Shown here: piece by piece, positions 29,660 through 39,817 of the stretch | Layout of the letters: each line of letters begins with the position of its first letter | How positions within the stretch are numbered: the first letter of the stretch is position 1 | Program-made: the position numbers and the translations under genes | Notes under the pieces: model-generated | Seen by the model: the letters and a program-made list of their open reading frames with translations, nothing else | What the model was told of the DNA's origin: nothing | Databases searched by the model: none | From: Bacteroidia bacterium | Lineage (GTDB): Bacteria > Bacteroidota > Bacteroidia > Flavobacteriales_D > Parvicellaceae | NCBI GenBank assembly: GCA_030426105.1 | Contig: JAUHZI010000001.1 | Coordinates: 1 to 64,000, forward strand | Direction of reading: 5' to 3' | Length of the DNA: 64,000 nt

Positions 29660-31996
29660 ATGCAAAAACTTATCACATTACTATCAACCTTATTACTTGC
29701 TCTTTGTTTATGGAGTCAAGAAGATAGTTGTGTTATTTGTCTTTCCCACCCTGGAGGGTTCTACCCTAAAAGTTTTGAATTGACAATATCCACTAAAGAT
29801 AGTATAAGTTATTATTATACGATGGATGGACGTACCCCTAACAGCTCTTCAAAAAAATATACGCAACCTTTATTCATTGATTCAACACGCGCACTTTCTA
29901 TTGTTGCCTACAAAAATGGTAAAAGAATAGCTCAGAAGGTAAGCACTTACTTTACCAACAGGACATTTAATATGGGAGTTGTTTCAATCACTGCCAATCC
30001 AGACGATTTTTTTAGCTATGACAGAGGAATTTATGTTAAAGGATGCTGTGCTAATGAAGACCCTCCATACAGTGGGGCTAACTTTTGGAAAGGATGGGAA
30101 CGAAAAGTCAATGTAGAGTTTTATGAAATGGATGGCACATTAGCCTTTAATCAAAAAGCTGGTGCTAAAATATTTGGGGGATTTAGTAAAAGTCTACCCA
30201 TGAAGTCTATTTCTATAACTTCTCGTAAAAAATATGATAAAAAATATATCAAATATCAATTGTTTAATGATAAAGACATCAACAAATTTAAATCTTTTGT
30301 TCTAAGAAACTCTGGCGGGGACTTTAACAAAACCCATTTTAGAGACGCGCTAATCACAAACCTCGTTGAACCTCTAGACATTGAAATCCAAGCCTATCGC
30401 CCTGTTGTCGTTTATATTAATGGGCAATATTGGGGGATTCACAATTTAAGAGAAAAAATCACAGAGCATTTCTTAAAGTTTAATGGAGGTGCTAACCCAG
30501 ACAGTGTTGATTTAATGAAACATCGCAATGATTTACAACACGGAAACAGGAAACAATACAAAGCCTTATTAAAATACCTTTCTAAAAACGATTTAAGTGA
30601 TACCTCGGTAGTCAGAACTTTGTCTCAATTTATGGACATTGATAATTTTATGGATTATAACATCACGCAAGTCTTTGCAGATAATCGAGATGCTGGAGGG
30701 AATATTCGTTATTGGAAACCTCAAAACAATACTTCAAAATGGCGTTGGATTTTATTTGATACAGATATGAGTTTCGGTATTAGCGACTGGAAAGGGTACA
30801 AGACTAATACTTTATCCAAAATGACTTCAAAAAATACAGAAGCTTGGCCAAATCCAGCTTGGAGTACTTTTATCATACGTAAGTTGTTGGAAAACGACAG
30901 CCTAAAAAACAATTATATTAATCGTTTTTCCGATCGATTAAATACGATTTTTAGCTCTGAAAATGTATTATTCAGAATAGACTCAATCAAAACATTACTC
31001 GATGATGAAATGCCTTATCATGTAGAAAGGTGGAGAAGTAACAATATGAAGAGATGGGAAAGAAATGTAAATATATTACGAGACTTTGCTACCTATAGGC
31101 CAACTTATATCCGTCAACACCTCATGGAAAAATTTGAGCTGACAGATACAATAGCGGTCACAATTGAGCACACTAATTCTCACATGGGAGAAGTCTACCT
31201 AAATTCTCTTGATATTGATCGCACTTTTACTGGTTATTATTTTAAAGAAATTCCTATTCGTTTAATTGCCAAGCCAGCTTTTGGTTATGAATTTGTAGAG
31301 TGGAAAGGGATTAATCAAACTGAAACTTCTTACGATTACCAACTATCTGAAACGATAACAATAAGCCCAACATTCAAGCAAAAAGAAGCTAGTATTTGGC
31401 GACAAAAAGTAGTTCTTAATGAATTATGCCTTAAATCAGATTCGAGTAACCCCACAAAAGATTGGGTTGAGCTCTACAATCATTCAGATACCATCATCAA
31501 TATCTCTAACTGGCAATTAATTATTGAGGATAGTCATTTAGACTTTGCTGACAATACTTTTTTACAACCAAAATCTTACCTCATTGTTGCTCGAAACCCT
31601 AGCAAAATTGACGCAAGTCTACCTCTTTACAAAGATTCCTTACCTAGAGGAATCCCTTCTAAAAAAGGTTTTATTGCACTCTTAGATCACAACCTAGCAG
31701 TTGTAGACTCTCTACAATATAACCTGAAAAGGAATTTTAAAAAGGATACTATACAAACGCCAATCATTTTAGAAAAAGTAAACCCAAATCAAATCAGTAA
31801 TATTGCAAATTGGAACATTAATACACTTCCTACTATTGGGAAAAGAAATAGAGCTTTCAAAACACACAAACCAAAGTCTTCTAGCCTTATTGATTTATAC
31901 TGGAAACAAATAATGGTCGGCGTTTTATCACTCATTGTAATATTAATCCTATTGTTTGTAATACTCAGAAGGAAGCATTTTAATAAAATTGGATGA
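29660..31996 (+). CDS. CotH kinase family protein with CHB_HEX-like N-terminus, lamin-tail-like region and C-terminal TM
   Basis: SYYYTMDGRTPNSSSKKYTQPL; FVLRNSGGDFNKTHFRDAL, YINGQYWGIHNLREKI, RWILFDTDMSFG; ...VVLNELCLKSDSSNPTKDWVELYNHSD. Confidence 0.88.
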   Translation: MQKLITLLSTLLLALCLWSQEDSCVICLSHPGGFYPKSFELTISTKDSISYYYTMDGRTPNSSSKKYTQPLFIDSTRALSIVAYKNGKRIAQKVSTYFTNRTFNMGVVSITANPDDFFSYDRGIYVKGCCANEDPPYSGANFWKGWERKVNVEFYEMDGTLAFNQKAGAKIFGGFSKSLPMKSISITSRKKYDKKYIKYQLFNDKDINKFKSFVLRNSGGDFNKTHFRDALITNLVEPLDIEIQAYRPVVVYINGQYWGIHNLREKITEHFLKFNGGANPDSVDLMKHRNDLQHGNRKQYKALLKYLSKNDLSDTSVVRTLSQFMDIDNFMDYNITQVFADNRDAGGNIRYWKPQNNTSKWRWILFDTDMSFGISDWKGYKTNTLSKMTSKNTEAWPNPAWSTFIIRKLLENDSLKNNYINRFSDRLNTIFSSENVLFRIDSIKTLLDDEMPYHVERWRSNNMKRWERNVNILRDFATYRPTYIRQHLMEKFELTDTIAVTIEHTNSHMGEVYLNSLDIDRTFTGYYFKEIPIRLIAKPAFGYEFVEWKGINQTETSYDYQLSETITISPTFKQKEASIWRQKVVLNELCLKSDSSNPTKDWVELYNHSDTIINISNWQLIIEDSHLDFADNTFLQPKSYLIVARNPSKIDASLPLYKDSLPRGIPSKKGFIALLDHNLAVVDSLQYNLKRNFKKDTIQTPIILEKVNPNQISNIANWNINTLPTIGKRNRAFKTHKPKSSSLIDLYWKQIMVGVLSLIVILILLFVILRRKHFNKIG

Positions 31997-32319
31997 TTAC
32001 AATTGCAGGATATAGAGGAGTTCAGTTCTCCGAAGATTGGGTTTTTAAAGTAATTCAACAACTCAACAAAGATTTAAAATTAACAGGTTTCGAACAGCAA
32101 TTTGATTGCAATAACTCAGCTGAAGAATTCATTAATGACTGCATTCTCTATTTTGAATCCTTGTTAATAAAGAATGATGCACAGCTTTTTAATTTACTAT
32201 ACAGAATAGATGTCCCACAAGAAAAAATATACAATACCCAGGGAGTTCCTCATATCAATATTACCAAGGAAATTCTGAATCGAGAGTTTCAAAAAGTTGT
32301 ATTAAAAAGTCAATTTTAA
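31993..32319 (+). CDS. Hypothetical protein, 108 aa
   Basis: ATGA overlap with cotH-like gene; no family recognised. Confidence 0.65.
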   Translation: MITIAGYRGVQFSEDWVFKVIQQLNKDLKLTGFEQQFDCNNSAEEFINDCILYFESLLIKNDAQLFNLLYRIDVPQEKIYNTQGVPHINITKEILNREFQKVVLKSQF

Positions 32320-32330
32320 CCCATCTATTT

Positions 32331-34472
32331 ATGATGTTAAAGCATCTTACTATAGCAATTTATTTTTTATTAGTTAGTTCTATATTTTGGTCTCAAAACA
32401 ATGAACCTAACCTTAACAATTTTGAACCTCAAGATCTTCCTGAACAAGAAAAGTTAATCATCCAAAATCAATTAGATTTATATCAAAAAACAAAATCTGA
32501 ACTTGCTCAATTAAAATTGATTGCCAACTTACTCGACAGTTTACAAAGTAGACCAGCTATCGACTTCTACGCCAATTTTTTAGTGAAAAAGTCGGACCTT
32601 TTATTGACAAGCCTGCCTACAGAGGCAACCCAAATAAATGATTATAAATTAATCGGATGGAGCTATATTGGAGAGAGCTATTTCTACAAAAATCAAATTG
32701 ATTCAGCATTATTTATTATGAAAGAATGCGTTTCTTTATCTAAAACAAATAATAACCTAGAAACCTTAGCCTCTAATTTAAACAACCTCTCTTACATCTA
32801 TCAAATTTTAGGTAATGATTCACTTGCCTTTGAATATATTCAAGCTTCAATTCCTGTAAAAAAACAAATCCCTAATAATGCCAAAAGTTTATCTACATCT
32901 TACAACAACCTAGGAAACATATTAGAAAAGAGAGGAGAATACTCTCCAGCCTTCAAAAACTATTTTATCAGCTTAAAAATTAGGGATAGCATTAAAGACT
33001 ATAAGGGCATGGGAAATGTTCTAAACAATATTGCAAACCTCTACCAAAACACAGGAAATTCGACCAATGCTCTAATTTACTTTAGGCAATCAACAGAAGC
33101 CAGAATCAAAGCAAAAGATTCTCTAGGTTTATGTAATAATTATAATAATATTGGCTCTATTTATCACCAGCAAAAAAAATACGATAGTGCAATTACATAT
33201 TACTTAAAGGCTCTTCAAGTTGTCGAGTGGCACAATAAAAATCAGCTTGACCAGCCCACTTCGGGGAAAGACCTCTATGCTATTACCTTAACTAACTTGG
33301 CTGATTTATATGCTCAACAAGGGGATAGTAAAAAAGCAATAGAACTTCACCTAAAAGCAATAGAACTTAAAGAAGTTTATCAATATATCCCTAGTGAGAA
33401 CCTAGGTTTTTCATATTATCATTTGGGACAGCTTTACTTCAATAATAATGAGTTCAATAAAGCAGAACAATATGGTCAAAAAGGGATGCTACTATTAAAC
33501 GATATTCATTCCCCCAAACTCACCAAAATGATGACACATTTGATGTCTCAAGTTTATATAAAAAAAGGAGATTATAAGAGCGGCTATGAGATGTTACGTA
33601 TTTCAACACGAATGAAGGATAGCATGGTAAATGCTAACTTAATTTCTGAAGCAGCCAATAGGAGTGCTCAATTTAAATATGAACAGAAGTTGCTTATTGA
33701 CAGCCTTAAGACAGTCGAAAAAGAGCGATTAAACTTAGAGAAATTTAAAGCTCAAGAAGCAAAGAACAGGACTCAGAAAATTCTCTATATTAGTATCGCC
33801 ATCTTTATTATACTTATCATCTTAATTTACTCAATTATTCAACGAAATAAGAGCACTCAAAAGATTTTAAGGCTCAAACATCAAACCCTTCAACTTCAAA
33901 TCAACCCCCATTTTTTCTTTAATGCTCTTAACTCTATAAGCAACTATATTGGAGCTAACCAACCTTTTATTGCCAAACAATATTTAGCTAAATTCTCCAA
34001 AGTGATGCGTTCCTCACTTGAAAATGTACAACAAGAATTGATTTCCATAGAAGAAGAACTCGCCTTTACTAAAAATTACATGGAGATTGAAAAGCTTCAA
34101 TATGAAAACTTTGATTATAAAATAACAATAGATGAGCAAATTGAAACAGATGAGATAATGCTCCCTCCTACAATATTACAACCCTTTATTGAAAATTCCA
34201 TCCTTCATGGTTTTATTGATAAAACCAAAGAAAATAAAGGTTTGATTAGTATTAATATAAGAACTGAAGGCAATCAAATTCTCTTCGAAATAATTGATAA
34301 TGGAGTAGGTCTTTCCACTCAGAAAGAAAACAAAACTCACCAATCTCTAGCTATTTCTATAACAACCAATAGACTTCAGTTTTTCACGAAGAATAGCGCT
34401 CCTCTAAAAATAGCTAATCACCAACAACATTCTGGGGTAATTGTTTCTTTTACTATTCCCCAACATGTATAA
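32331..34472 (+). CDS. TPR-containing LytS-type sensor histidine kinase
   Basis: TPR units; LQINPHFFFNALNSISNYIG; PPTILQPFIENSILHGF; EIIDNGVGLS. Confidence 0.92.
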   Translation: MMLKHLTIAIYFLLVSSIFWSQNNEPNLNNFEPQDLPEQEKLIIQNQLDLYQKTKSELAQLKLIANLLDSLQSRPAIDFYANFLVKKSDLLLTSLPTEATQINDYKLIGWSYIGESYFYKNQIDSALFIMKECVSLSKTNNNLETLASNLNNLSYIYQILGNDSLAFEYIQASIPVKKQIPNNAKSLSTSYNNLGNILEKRGEYSPAFKNYFISLKIRDSIKDYKGMGNVLNNIANLYQNTGNSTNALIYFRQSTEARIKAKDSLGLCNNYNNIGSIYHQQKKYDSAITYYLKALQVVEWHNKNQLDQPTSGKDLYAITLTNLADLYAQQGDSKKAIELHLKAIELKEVYQYIPSENLGFSYYHLGQLYFNNNEFNKAEQYGQKGMLLLNDIHSPKLTKMMTHLMSQVYIKKGDYKSGYEMLRISTRMKDSMVNANLISEAANRSAQFKYEQKLLIDSLKTVEKERLNLEKFKAQEAKNRTQKILYISIAIFIILIILIYSIIQRNKSTQKILRLKHQTLQLQINPHFFFNALNSISNYIGANQPFIAKQYLAKFSKVMRSSLENVQQELISIEEELAFTKNYMEIEKLQYENFDYKITIDEQIETDEIMLPPTILQPFIENSILHGFIDKTKENKGLISINIRTEGNQILFEIIDNGVGLSTQKENKTHQSLAISITTNRLQFFTKNSAPLKIANHQQHSGVIVSFTIPQHV

Positions 34473-34572
34473 GCAATTATTACTTCTAACCACTTTTTCT
34501 TCCTACAATACCAACTTGTAACTCAAACAAGCCGTTTTGTAAGTGTTAGCTTATTATTCTCTATAGATCCTA

Positions 34573-34580
34573 TAGATTTG
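34573..34580 (+). promoter_or_regulatory. Candidate -7 element TAGATTTG
   Basis: TAnnTTTG upstream of ATG 34606. Confidence 0.5.
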
Positions 34581-34605
34581 CCCTCGAATTAAAAAACAAT
34601 TAATT

Positions 34606-34947
34606 ATGAAAAAAGCAATTTTAAGCTTTGTTACATTAGGTAGCGTTTTACTTTTCGCATCATGTGGAGGAGCTGAAAAAATAGAAGTAGATGCCAACAT
34701 GAAAGCCTTTATGTCTAAAATAGAGACATCAAAGGGAATGATTGATGCCATAGAAGAGTTTGGTGCCAACCCTAATTTAGAAACAGATCTAGACCTTTAC
34801 GAACTAAAGGAACCAACTGTAAAATCTGTTTCAGAAAAAAATGGATTAAAATGCTACCTAATGAATGTTAAACATGGACTTATCGATAGCGACTGTGAAG
34901 TATGCTGGGAAAAAGATAAAGTAAAAACAGTAACTGTAACTTATTAA
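34606..34947 (+). CDS. Small hypothetical lipoprotein
   Basis: LGSVLLFASCGG lipobox. Confidence 0.75.
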   Translation: MKKAILSFVTLGSVLLFASCGGAEKIEVDANMKAFMSKIETSKGMIDAIEEFGANPNLETDLDLYELKEPTVKSVSEKNGLKCYLMNVKHGLIDSDCEVCWEKDKVKTVTVTY

Positions 34948-34965
34948 TATTTAAAATCATATAAA

Positions 34966-35307
34966 ATGTCAACAGAAAACAAAAAAACGTGGAAACTCCT
35001 AGGAATATTATCAATCATTTTTGGTGTAATGGGAGTAATATTAAGCCTAGTAGGAACAATTGGACTTTACACTTCTATTTTAGGACTTCTACTAGGGATT
35101 GGGTCTATTGTAATGGCTACTAAACAAAATGGAAAGATGATCGCTGCCATTATTGGTATTGTATTATCTCTACTAGGTTCTTATTGGGGATATAACGCAA
35201 TGAAAGCTTGGGAAAAAGTTGGTGAAGAACTTAACAAATCTATTGAAGACGGAACTTTTGATAACGCTCTTCAAGAAGCGCTAGAAGAAAACAACGATAA
35301 TCACTAA
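34966..35307 (+). CDS. Small two-TM membrane protein (DUF4190-like)
   Basis: Two glycine-rich hydrophobic segments, 113 aa. Confidence 0.7.
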   Translation: MSTENKKTWKLLGILSIIFGVMGVILSLVGTIGLYTSILGLLLGIGSIVMATKQNGKMIAAIIGIVLSLLGSYWGYNAMKAWEKVGEELNKSIEDGTFDNALQEALEENNDNH

Positions 35308-35311
35308 AAAG

Positions 35312-35345
35312 AAAAAAGGAGGGACTGCCCCTCCTTTTCTTTTTT
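35312..35345. terminator. Intrinsic terminator between convergent genes
   Basis: AAAAGGAGGG-ACTGC-CCCTCCTTTT with flanking A/T tracts. Confidence 0.85.
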
Positions 35346-35352
35346 ATTGTTC

Positions 35353-36420
35353 CTAACGTTCAAAAGCTCCCCATTTATCATTAACAACAGATTCAGCATC
35401 CATTAAACTTAATACCTCATCTGCTATATTATCGCTCAACTCTAAATGAGTCGTAAACCCTACACAAGAAGCATTAATCTCCCCTAACACATACTTATCT
35501 TCACCTGTCTTTTCATCTGTATCTAAGATAAAGTCAGCAGTCCAAATCAAAGGCAGATCATAATTCCCTAGTCTTTGGCGTAAAACTGCAATACTCTTTT
35601 TAATAATGTTCCCTAATTCTGGCCATTGTTCAGGTTTATCATAACGATATTTGGCTCCTGAAAATAATGTTGCTGAGAAAGCATCAGGAGTTTCTGCAGG
35701 TTTCTTATGTACGATATTTACAATCTTATCTCTTAACATTAACACTCTTATTTCCCCTTCTGTTATTCTTTCAAGGAATGGCATATCTAGCAACATTCCA
35801 TTCTCCCCATCTAAATATTGAATACAAAACTCTAAAAACTCCTGAAGTGTTTTTTCTTCTGTATGATTATCTTTTGCTTCTGTTAATTTTACTTTTGCAT
35901 CTAATGCAACTTTCGATTTATACTTCCCAGGCTCCTTCACTTCTACTCTCCATATTCCTTCTCCTGCTGATCCTCTATTCTGCTTTAATACACGAACACC
36001 TTTACTTAAAGTTTTAGGAAAATTTTCTTTCAATGCATCAAAATCATAGTATGTATAGACATCGCTTGGAACCAAAGCTGTTCCTTTTAATTTTTCAACA
36101 GCATTTTTCGCTCCATAAGCAGTCATTGCATCAGGATGTGGCAATCCTTCTACTCCATTTCTAACTAACTCCCTTAGCATTTGAAAATAACCAACTTCAC
36201 TTGGTAAATTACCCGGATTTACTCGACTAATATATGCACTAGCCTTTTTGATGGTGTGGCGATAAATCTCCCCCCTGTTTTCATCAGTGTAAAAAATAAT
36301 TTCAGCAGTCCAACCTCGTTCTTGCAAAGAATCTATAATTGGTTTGGAATCTCTTCTAAATCCATACTCTCCTTTATCCGTTCCTCCTCTCGCTTCGAAA
36401 ATTACTACGTGTTTTTTCAT
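35353..36420 (-). CDS. Cj0069-like ATP-grasp-fold protein
   Basis: VLKQNRGSAGEGIWRVE, MPFLERITEGEIRVLML, YVLGEINASCVGFTTHLEL. Confidence 0.75.
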   Translation of the reverse strand: MKKHVVIFEARGGTDKGEYGFRRDSKPIIDSLQERGWTAEIIFYTDENRGEIYRHTIKKASAYISRVNPGNLPSEVGYFQMLRELVRNGVEGLPHPDAMTAYGAKNAVEKLKGTALVPSDVYTYYDFDALKENFPKTLSKGVRVLKQNRGSAGEGIWRVEVKEPGKYKSKVALDAKVKLTEAKDNHTEEKTLQEFLEFCIQYLDGENGMLLDMPFLERITEGEIRVLMLRDKIVNIVHKKPAETPDAFSATLFSGAKYRYDKPEQWPELGNIIKKSIAVLRQRLGNYDLPLIWTADFILDTDEKTGEDKYVLGEINASCVGFTTHLELSDNIADEVLSLMDAESVVNDKWGAFER

Positions 36421-36552
36421 TTTTGGTTTTTTATGTGTTTTAGATTAATAATTCTATATAAATTTCGGCATTAAACGCCCTCAAAATCATGACCTAAATC
36501 AGAAAAAAAAATGATTATAACGAACCATAAAATTTTCATTTCTATTCGAGAT

Positions 36553-36560
36553 TAAATTTG
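36553..36560 (+). promoter_or_regulatory. Candidate -7 element TAAATTTG for lpdA
   Basis: TAnnTTTG upstream of ATG 36628. Confidence 0.45.
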
Positions 36561-36627
36561 TAACTTTACCGTTCAAAATATTACAATCAACTAGTAAGCA
36601 ATTGCTATAAAATAAAACACAATTATA

Positions 36628-38028
36628 ATGAGTAAATACGATGTTACAATTATAGGTTCTGGTCCAGGAGGATATGTTGCAGCTATTAAATGTGCACAAT
36701 TAGGGTTAAAAACGGCTATCATTGAAAAATATTCAACGTTAGGTGGTACCTGTTTAAATGTAGGATGTATTCCTTCTAAGGCTTTATTAGATTCTTCTCA
36801 CCATTATCACGATGCTCAACATGCATTTAGTAAGCATGGAATCAATACTGGAGAGTTATCATTTGACTTAGCCACAATGATTGAACGTAAACGTGCAGTT
36901 GTTTCTCAAACTTGTGATGGAGTTAAATACCTTATGGACAAAAACAAAATTGATGTTTATGAAGGTATTGGATCATTTGTCGATAAAAACAACATCAAAA
37001 TAACAGGTAAAGAAGGCGAACAAACAATCCAAACAGATAAAACAATTATTGCAACTGGATCTAAGCCAAACTACTTCCCAGGAATGGAGCCTGACAAAAA
37101 GCGTATTATTACGTCTACTGAGGCATTAGAAATGAAAGAAGTACCCAAACACTTAATTGTTATTGGTGGTGGCGTTATCGGTTTAGAATTAGGAAGTGTT
37201 TATGCTAGACTAGGAGCTAAAGTAACTGTTGTTGAATTTGCTGACACAATTATTCCTACCATGGATAAAACGATGTCAAAAGAATTACAAAAAGTATTGA
37301 AAAAAGAAGGGTTTAAATTCAACTTTAATCATGCTGTACAAAATGTAACAAATGAAGGAGATGAAGTAAAAGTTGTTGCCAAAAACAAAAAAGGAGAAGA
37401 AGTTACTTTTGAAGGAGACTATTGTTTAGTAGCAGTTGGTAGAAAACCATATACTGAAGGGTTAGGATTAGAAAATATAGGTGTTAAGGTTACTGACCGA
37501 GGAATGATTGAAACAAATGATCATTTACAAACAAATGTTGAAGGGATTTACGCTATTGGAGATGTTGTAAAAGGAGCAATGTTAGCACATAAAGCTGAAG
37601 AAGAAGGTGTTTTTGTAGCAGAACTATTAGCTGGGCAAAAACCACATATTAATTACGACTTAATTCCTGGTGTAGTTTATACTTGGCCTGAAGTAGCAGC
37701 TGTTGGAAAAACAGAAGAGCAAATTAAAGCTTCTGGTAAAGCTTATAAAGTAGGACAATTCCCAATCAAAGCCTTAGGGAGAGCTAGAGCAAGTATGGAT
37801 ATTATGGGAGTTGTTAAGGTAATTGCAGACGAAGAAACAGACGAAGTATTAGGAGTACACATGATTGCTCCTCGTGCTGCTGATTTGATCATGGAAGCTG
37901 TTGTTGCAATGGAGTACAGAGCTTCGGCAGAAGATATTGCACGTATTTGCCACCCACACCCTACATACAGTGAAGCTGTTAAGGAAGCTGCTTTAGGAGC
38001 TTGGATGGGAAAACCATTGCATATTTAA
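36628..38028 (+). CDS. lpdA: Dihydrolipoyl dehydrogenase
   Basis: GSGPGGYVAAIKCAQLG, GGTCLNVGCIPSKALL, GGGVIGLELGSVYARLG, HPHPTYSEAVKEAA. Confidence 0.97.
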   Translation: MSKYDVTIIGSGPGGYVAAIKCAQLGLKTAIIEKYSTLGGTCLNVGCIPSKALLDSSHHYHDAQHAFSKHGINTGELSFDLATMIERKRAVVSQTCDGVKYLMDKNKIDVYEGIGSFVDKNNIKITGKEGEQTIQTDKTIIATGSKPNYFPGMEPDKKRIITSTEALEMKEVPKHLIVIGGGVIGLELGSVYARLGAKVTVVEFADTIIPTMDKTMSKELQKVLKKEGFKFNFNHAVQNVTNEGDEVKVVAKNKKGEEVTFEGDYCLVAVGRKPYTEGLGLENIGVKVTDRGMIETNDHLQTNVEGIYAIGDVVKGAMLAHKAEEEGVFVAELLAGQKPHINYDLIPGVVYTWPEVAAVGKTEEQIKASGKAYKVGQFPIKALGRARASMDIMGVVKVIADEETDEVLGVHMIAPRAADLIMEAVVAMEYRASAEDIARICHPHPTYSEAVKEAALGAWMGKPLHI

Positions 38029-38057
38029 TTAGAGCACAATAACAACTAATATTTTTA

Positions 38058-38088
38058 AAGGCACAATCTAATTTGGTTGTGCCTTTTT
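38058..38088 (+). terminator. Intrinsic terminator
   Basis: AAAGGCACAA...TTGTGCCTTTTT. Confidence 0.88.
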
Positions 38089-38101
38089 AGTACGAATTTG
38101 T

Positions 38102-39001
38102 ATGTACCCAACCCTTTACCATCTTGTCTACGATATTTTCGGAATTGAAATTCACTTCTTCAATCACTTCAATATGTTTGGATTATTGGTTGCTTTCGCT
38201 TTTTTGGGAGCTAACTATTTTTTCACCAAAGAAGTTGTTCGAAAAGAAAATGAAGGACTAATCTCAACCGAAGAAGGAAAAACAACTCCAAAAGAGCATG
38301 TGAGTATGTTGACCTTAATTGCTATAATCTTTGGTTTTATCGGAGCTAAACTATTTGCATGGCTAGAAGACCCTATACCATTGGGAGAGTTCTTTTCAGA
38401 CCCTTTTAGCGGATTGACAATATACGGTGGCCTAATTGCTGCTTTTGTTGCTTCAATAATTTATTTACGAAGGTATAAAATGCCATTATTACATTTTATG
38501 GATGCTGTAGCTCCTGGGCTTATGCTTTCTTATGGAATCGGTCGACTTGGTTGCCATATCAGTGGAGATGGAGACTGGGGAATTGTAAACAACACTCCCA
38601 CTCCTTCTTGGTTTCCTGAATGGTTGTGGAAGTACAACTACCCCAATAATGTTCTTAATGAAGGGGTAGCTATTCCTAATTGTATCTATGATGATTATTG
38701 TTTCCAACTCGCCAACCCTGTTTACCCCACTCCTATATATGAAGCTTTTGCTGCGCTTATCTTATTTTTGATTTTATGGAGGTTAAGAACTAAAATTAAA
38801 ATAGCAGGTCAGCTCTTCTTTGTTTATTTAACACTCAATGGTCTTGAACGTTTTTTTATTGAAAAAATTAGAGTCAATGCTGTTTACAATTTAGCTGGTT
38901 TTTCGATTACTCAAGCAGAAATTATAGCTGTTATATTTATGCTTATTGGAATTGTAGGATACATTTGGTTAAAAAGACTAAACGCAACAAATAAAATTTA
39001 A
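38102..39001 (+). CDS. lgt: Prolipoprotein diacylglyceryl transferase
   Basis: TIYGGLIAAF, GRLGCHISGDGDWG, YPTPIYEAFAALILF, NGLERFFIEKIRVN. Confidence 0.92.
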   Translation: MYPTLYHLVYDIFGIEIHFFNHFNMFGLLVAFAFLGANYFFTKEVVRKENEGLISTEEGKTTPKEHVSMLTLIAIIFGFIGAKLFAWLEDPIPLGEFFSDPFSGLTIYGGLIAAFVASIIYLRRYKMPLLHFMDAVAPGLMLSYGIGRLGCHISGDGDWGIVNNTPTPSWFPEWLWKYNYPNNVLNEGVAIPNCIYDDYCFQLANPVYPTPIYEAFAALILFLILWRLRTKIKIAGQLFFVYLTLNGLERFFIEKIRVNAVYNLAGFSITQAEIIAVIFMLIGIVGYIWLKRLNATNKI

Positions 39002-39097
39002 CATCTATCCATTTTAAAGATCTTTTAAGAGATGAAAATCTAAACTTCAAAGAGTTTGATTTTGAAAAAAATATTAATTTTAAGAAAAATTAGAATT

Positions 39098-39637
39098 ATG
39101 AAATTAGCCAAATCTATATTGATTACCAGTACAGCCCTTGCATTTGTTAGTTGTAGTGAAACAACAGAAAATAAAGTAACTGATTCCCATAAAGAAGTAG
39201 AGAAAACTGTAGTAAACACAGCTACAGAACAATCATCTAATTCTAAAGGCCATGCCTGTGATTATCTCTCTGAAGATTATATCAAATCTAAGTTTCCTAA
39301 TGCCGCTAACATTAAACCTCATTCATCGGATAGTCCATATCCTACTTGTTCTTATATTTTCCAAGAAAATGATGAACACTATACTATAGGGCTAACTATA
39401 GCAAGAGCAGTTGGAGATGTTTCAATGCTCGAGACGAGTATGTCTTTTATAAAAATGGAAAAAACAGCTTTAGAAGGATTTGGAGAAAAGGCCTATTACA
39501 TTCCTAAACTCGGTCAAATATCATTGTATAAATCAGGAGATTTAATTCATATTAATTGTTCTGATGGTTTAAAAAACACTGGACGAGAAGCTCTAGCAAA
39601 AGAAATTGCTAAGGAGCTATTGGGTAAGATGAGCTGA
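39098..39637 (+). CDS. Hypothetical lipoprotein
   Basis: MKLAKSILITSTALAFVSCSE lipobox; start revised from 39056. Confidence 0.7.
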   Translation: MKLAKSILITSTALAFVSCSETTENKVTDSHKEVEKTVVNTATEQSSNSKGHACDYLSEDYIKSKFPNAANIKPHSSDSPYPTCSYIFQENDEHYTIGLTIARAVGDVSMLETSMSFIKMEKTALEGFGEKAYYIPKLGQISLYKSGDLIHINCSDGLKNTGREALAKEIAKELLGKMS

Positions 39638-39817
39638 TCAAGACGATAAATTTTCCTTCTCCTCACACTATTCCTAACCTACTTGAATTAAAGTTATTGG
39701 CGTTCTATCGTTGAAAAAACAAAACGTCCATAAAAATAAGGTACTTTTATTTCAATATCTTTAGTTTCAAATAGCGTCTTAAAACCTTGGCGCCTTACAT
39801 TTTGAGTCTAAATAACA

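Noticed and set aside
34466-34522. 18-codon ORF MYKQLLLLTTFSSYNTNL at the 3' end of the TPR-kinase gene, possible remnant of a lost response regulator
   Set aside because: Too short and no homology visible; could be chance.
39640-39817. 180-nt intergenic region upstream of mpl-like gene as a candidate ncRNA or riboswitch
   Set aside because: No strong hairpin set or known motif recognised; only a weak -7-like TATCTTTA.
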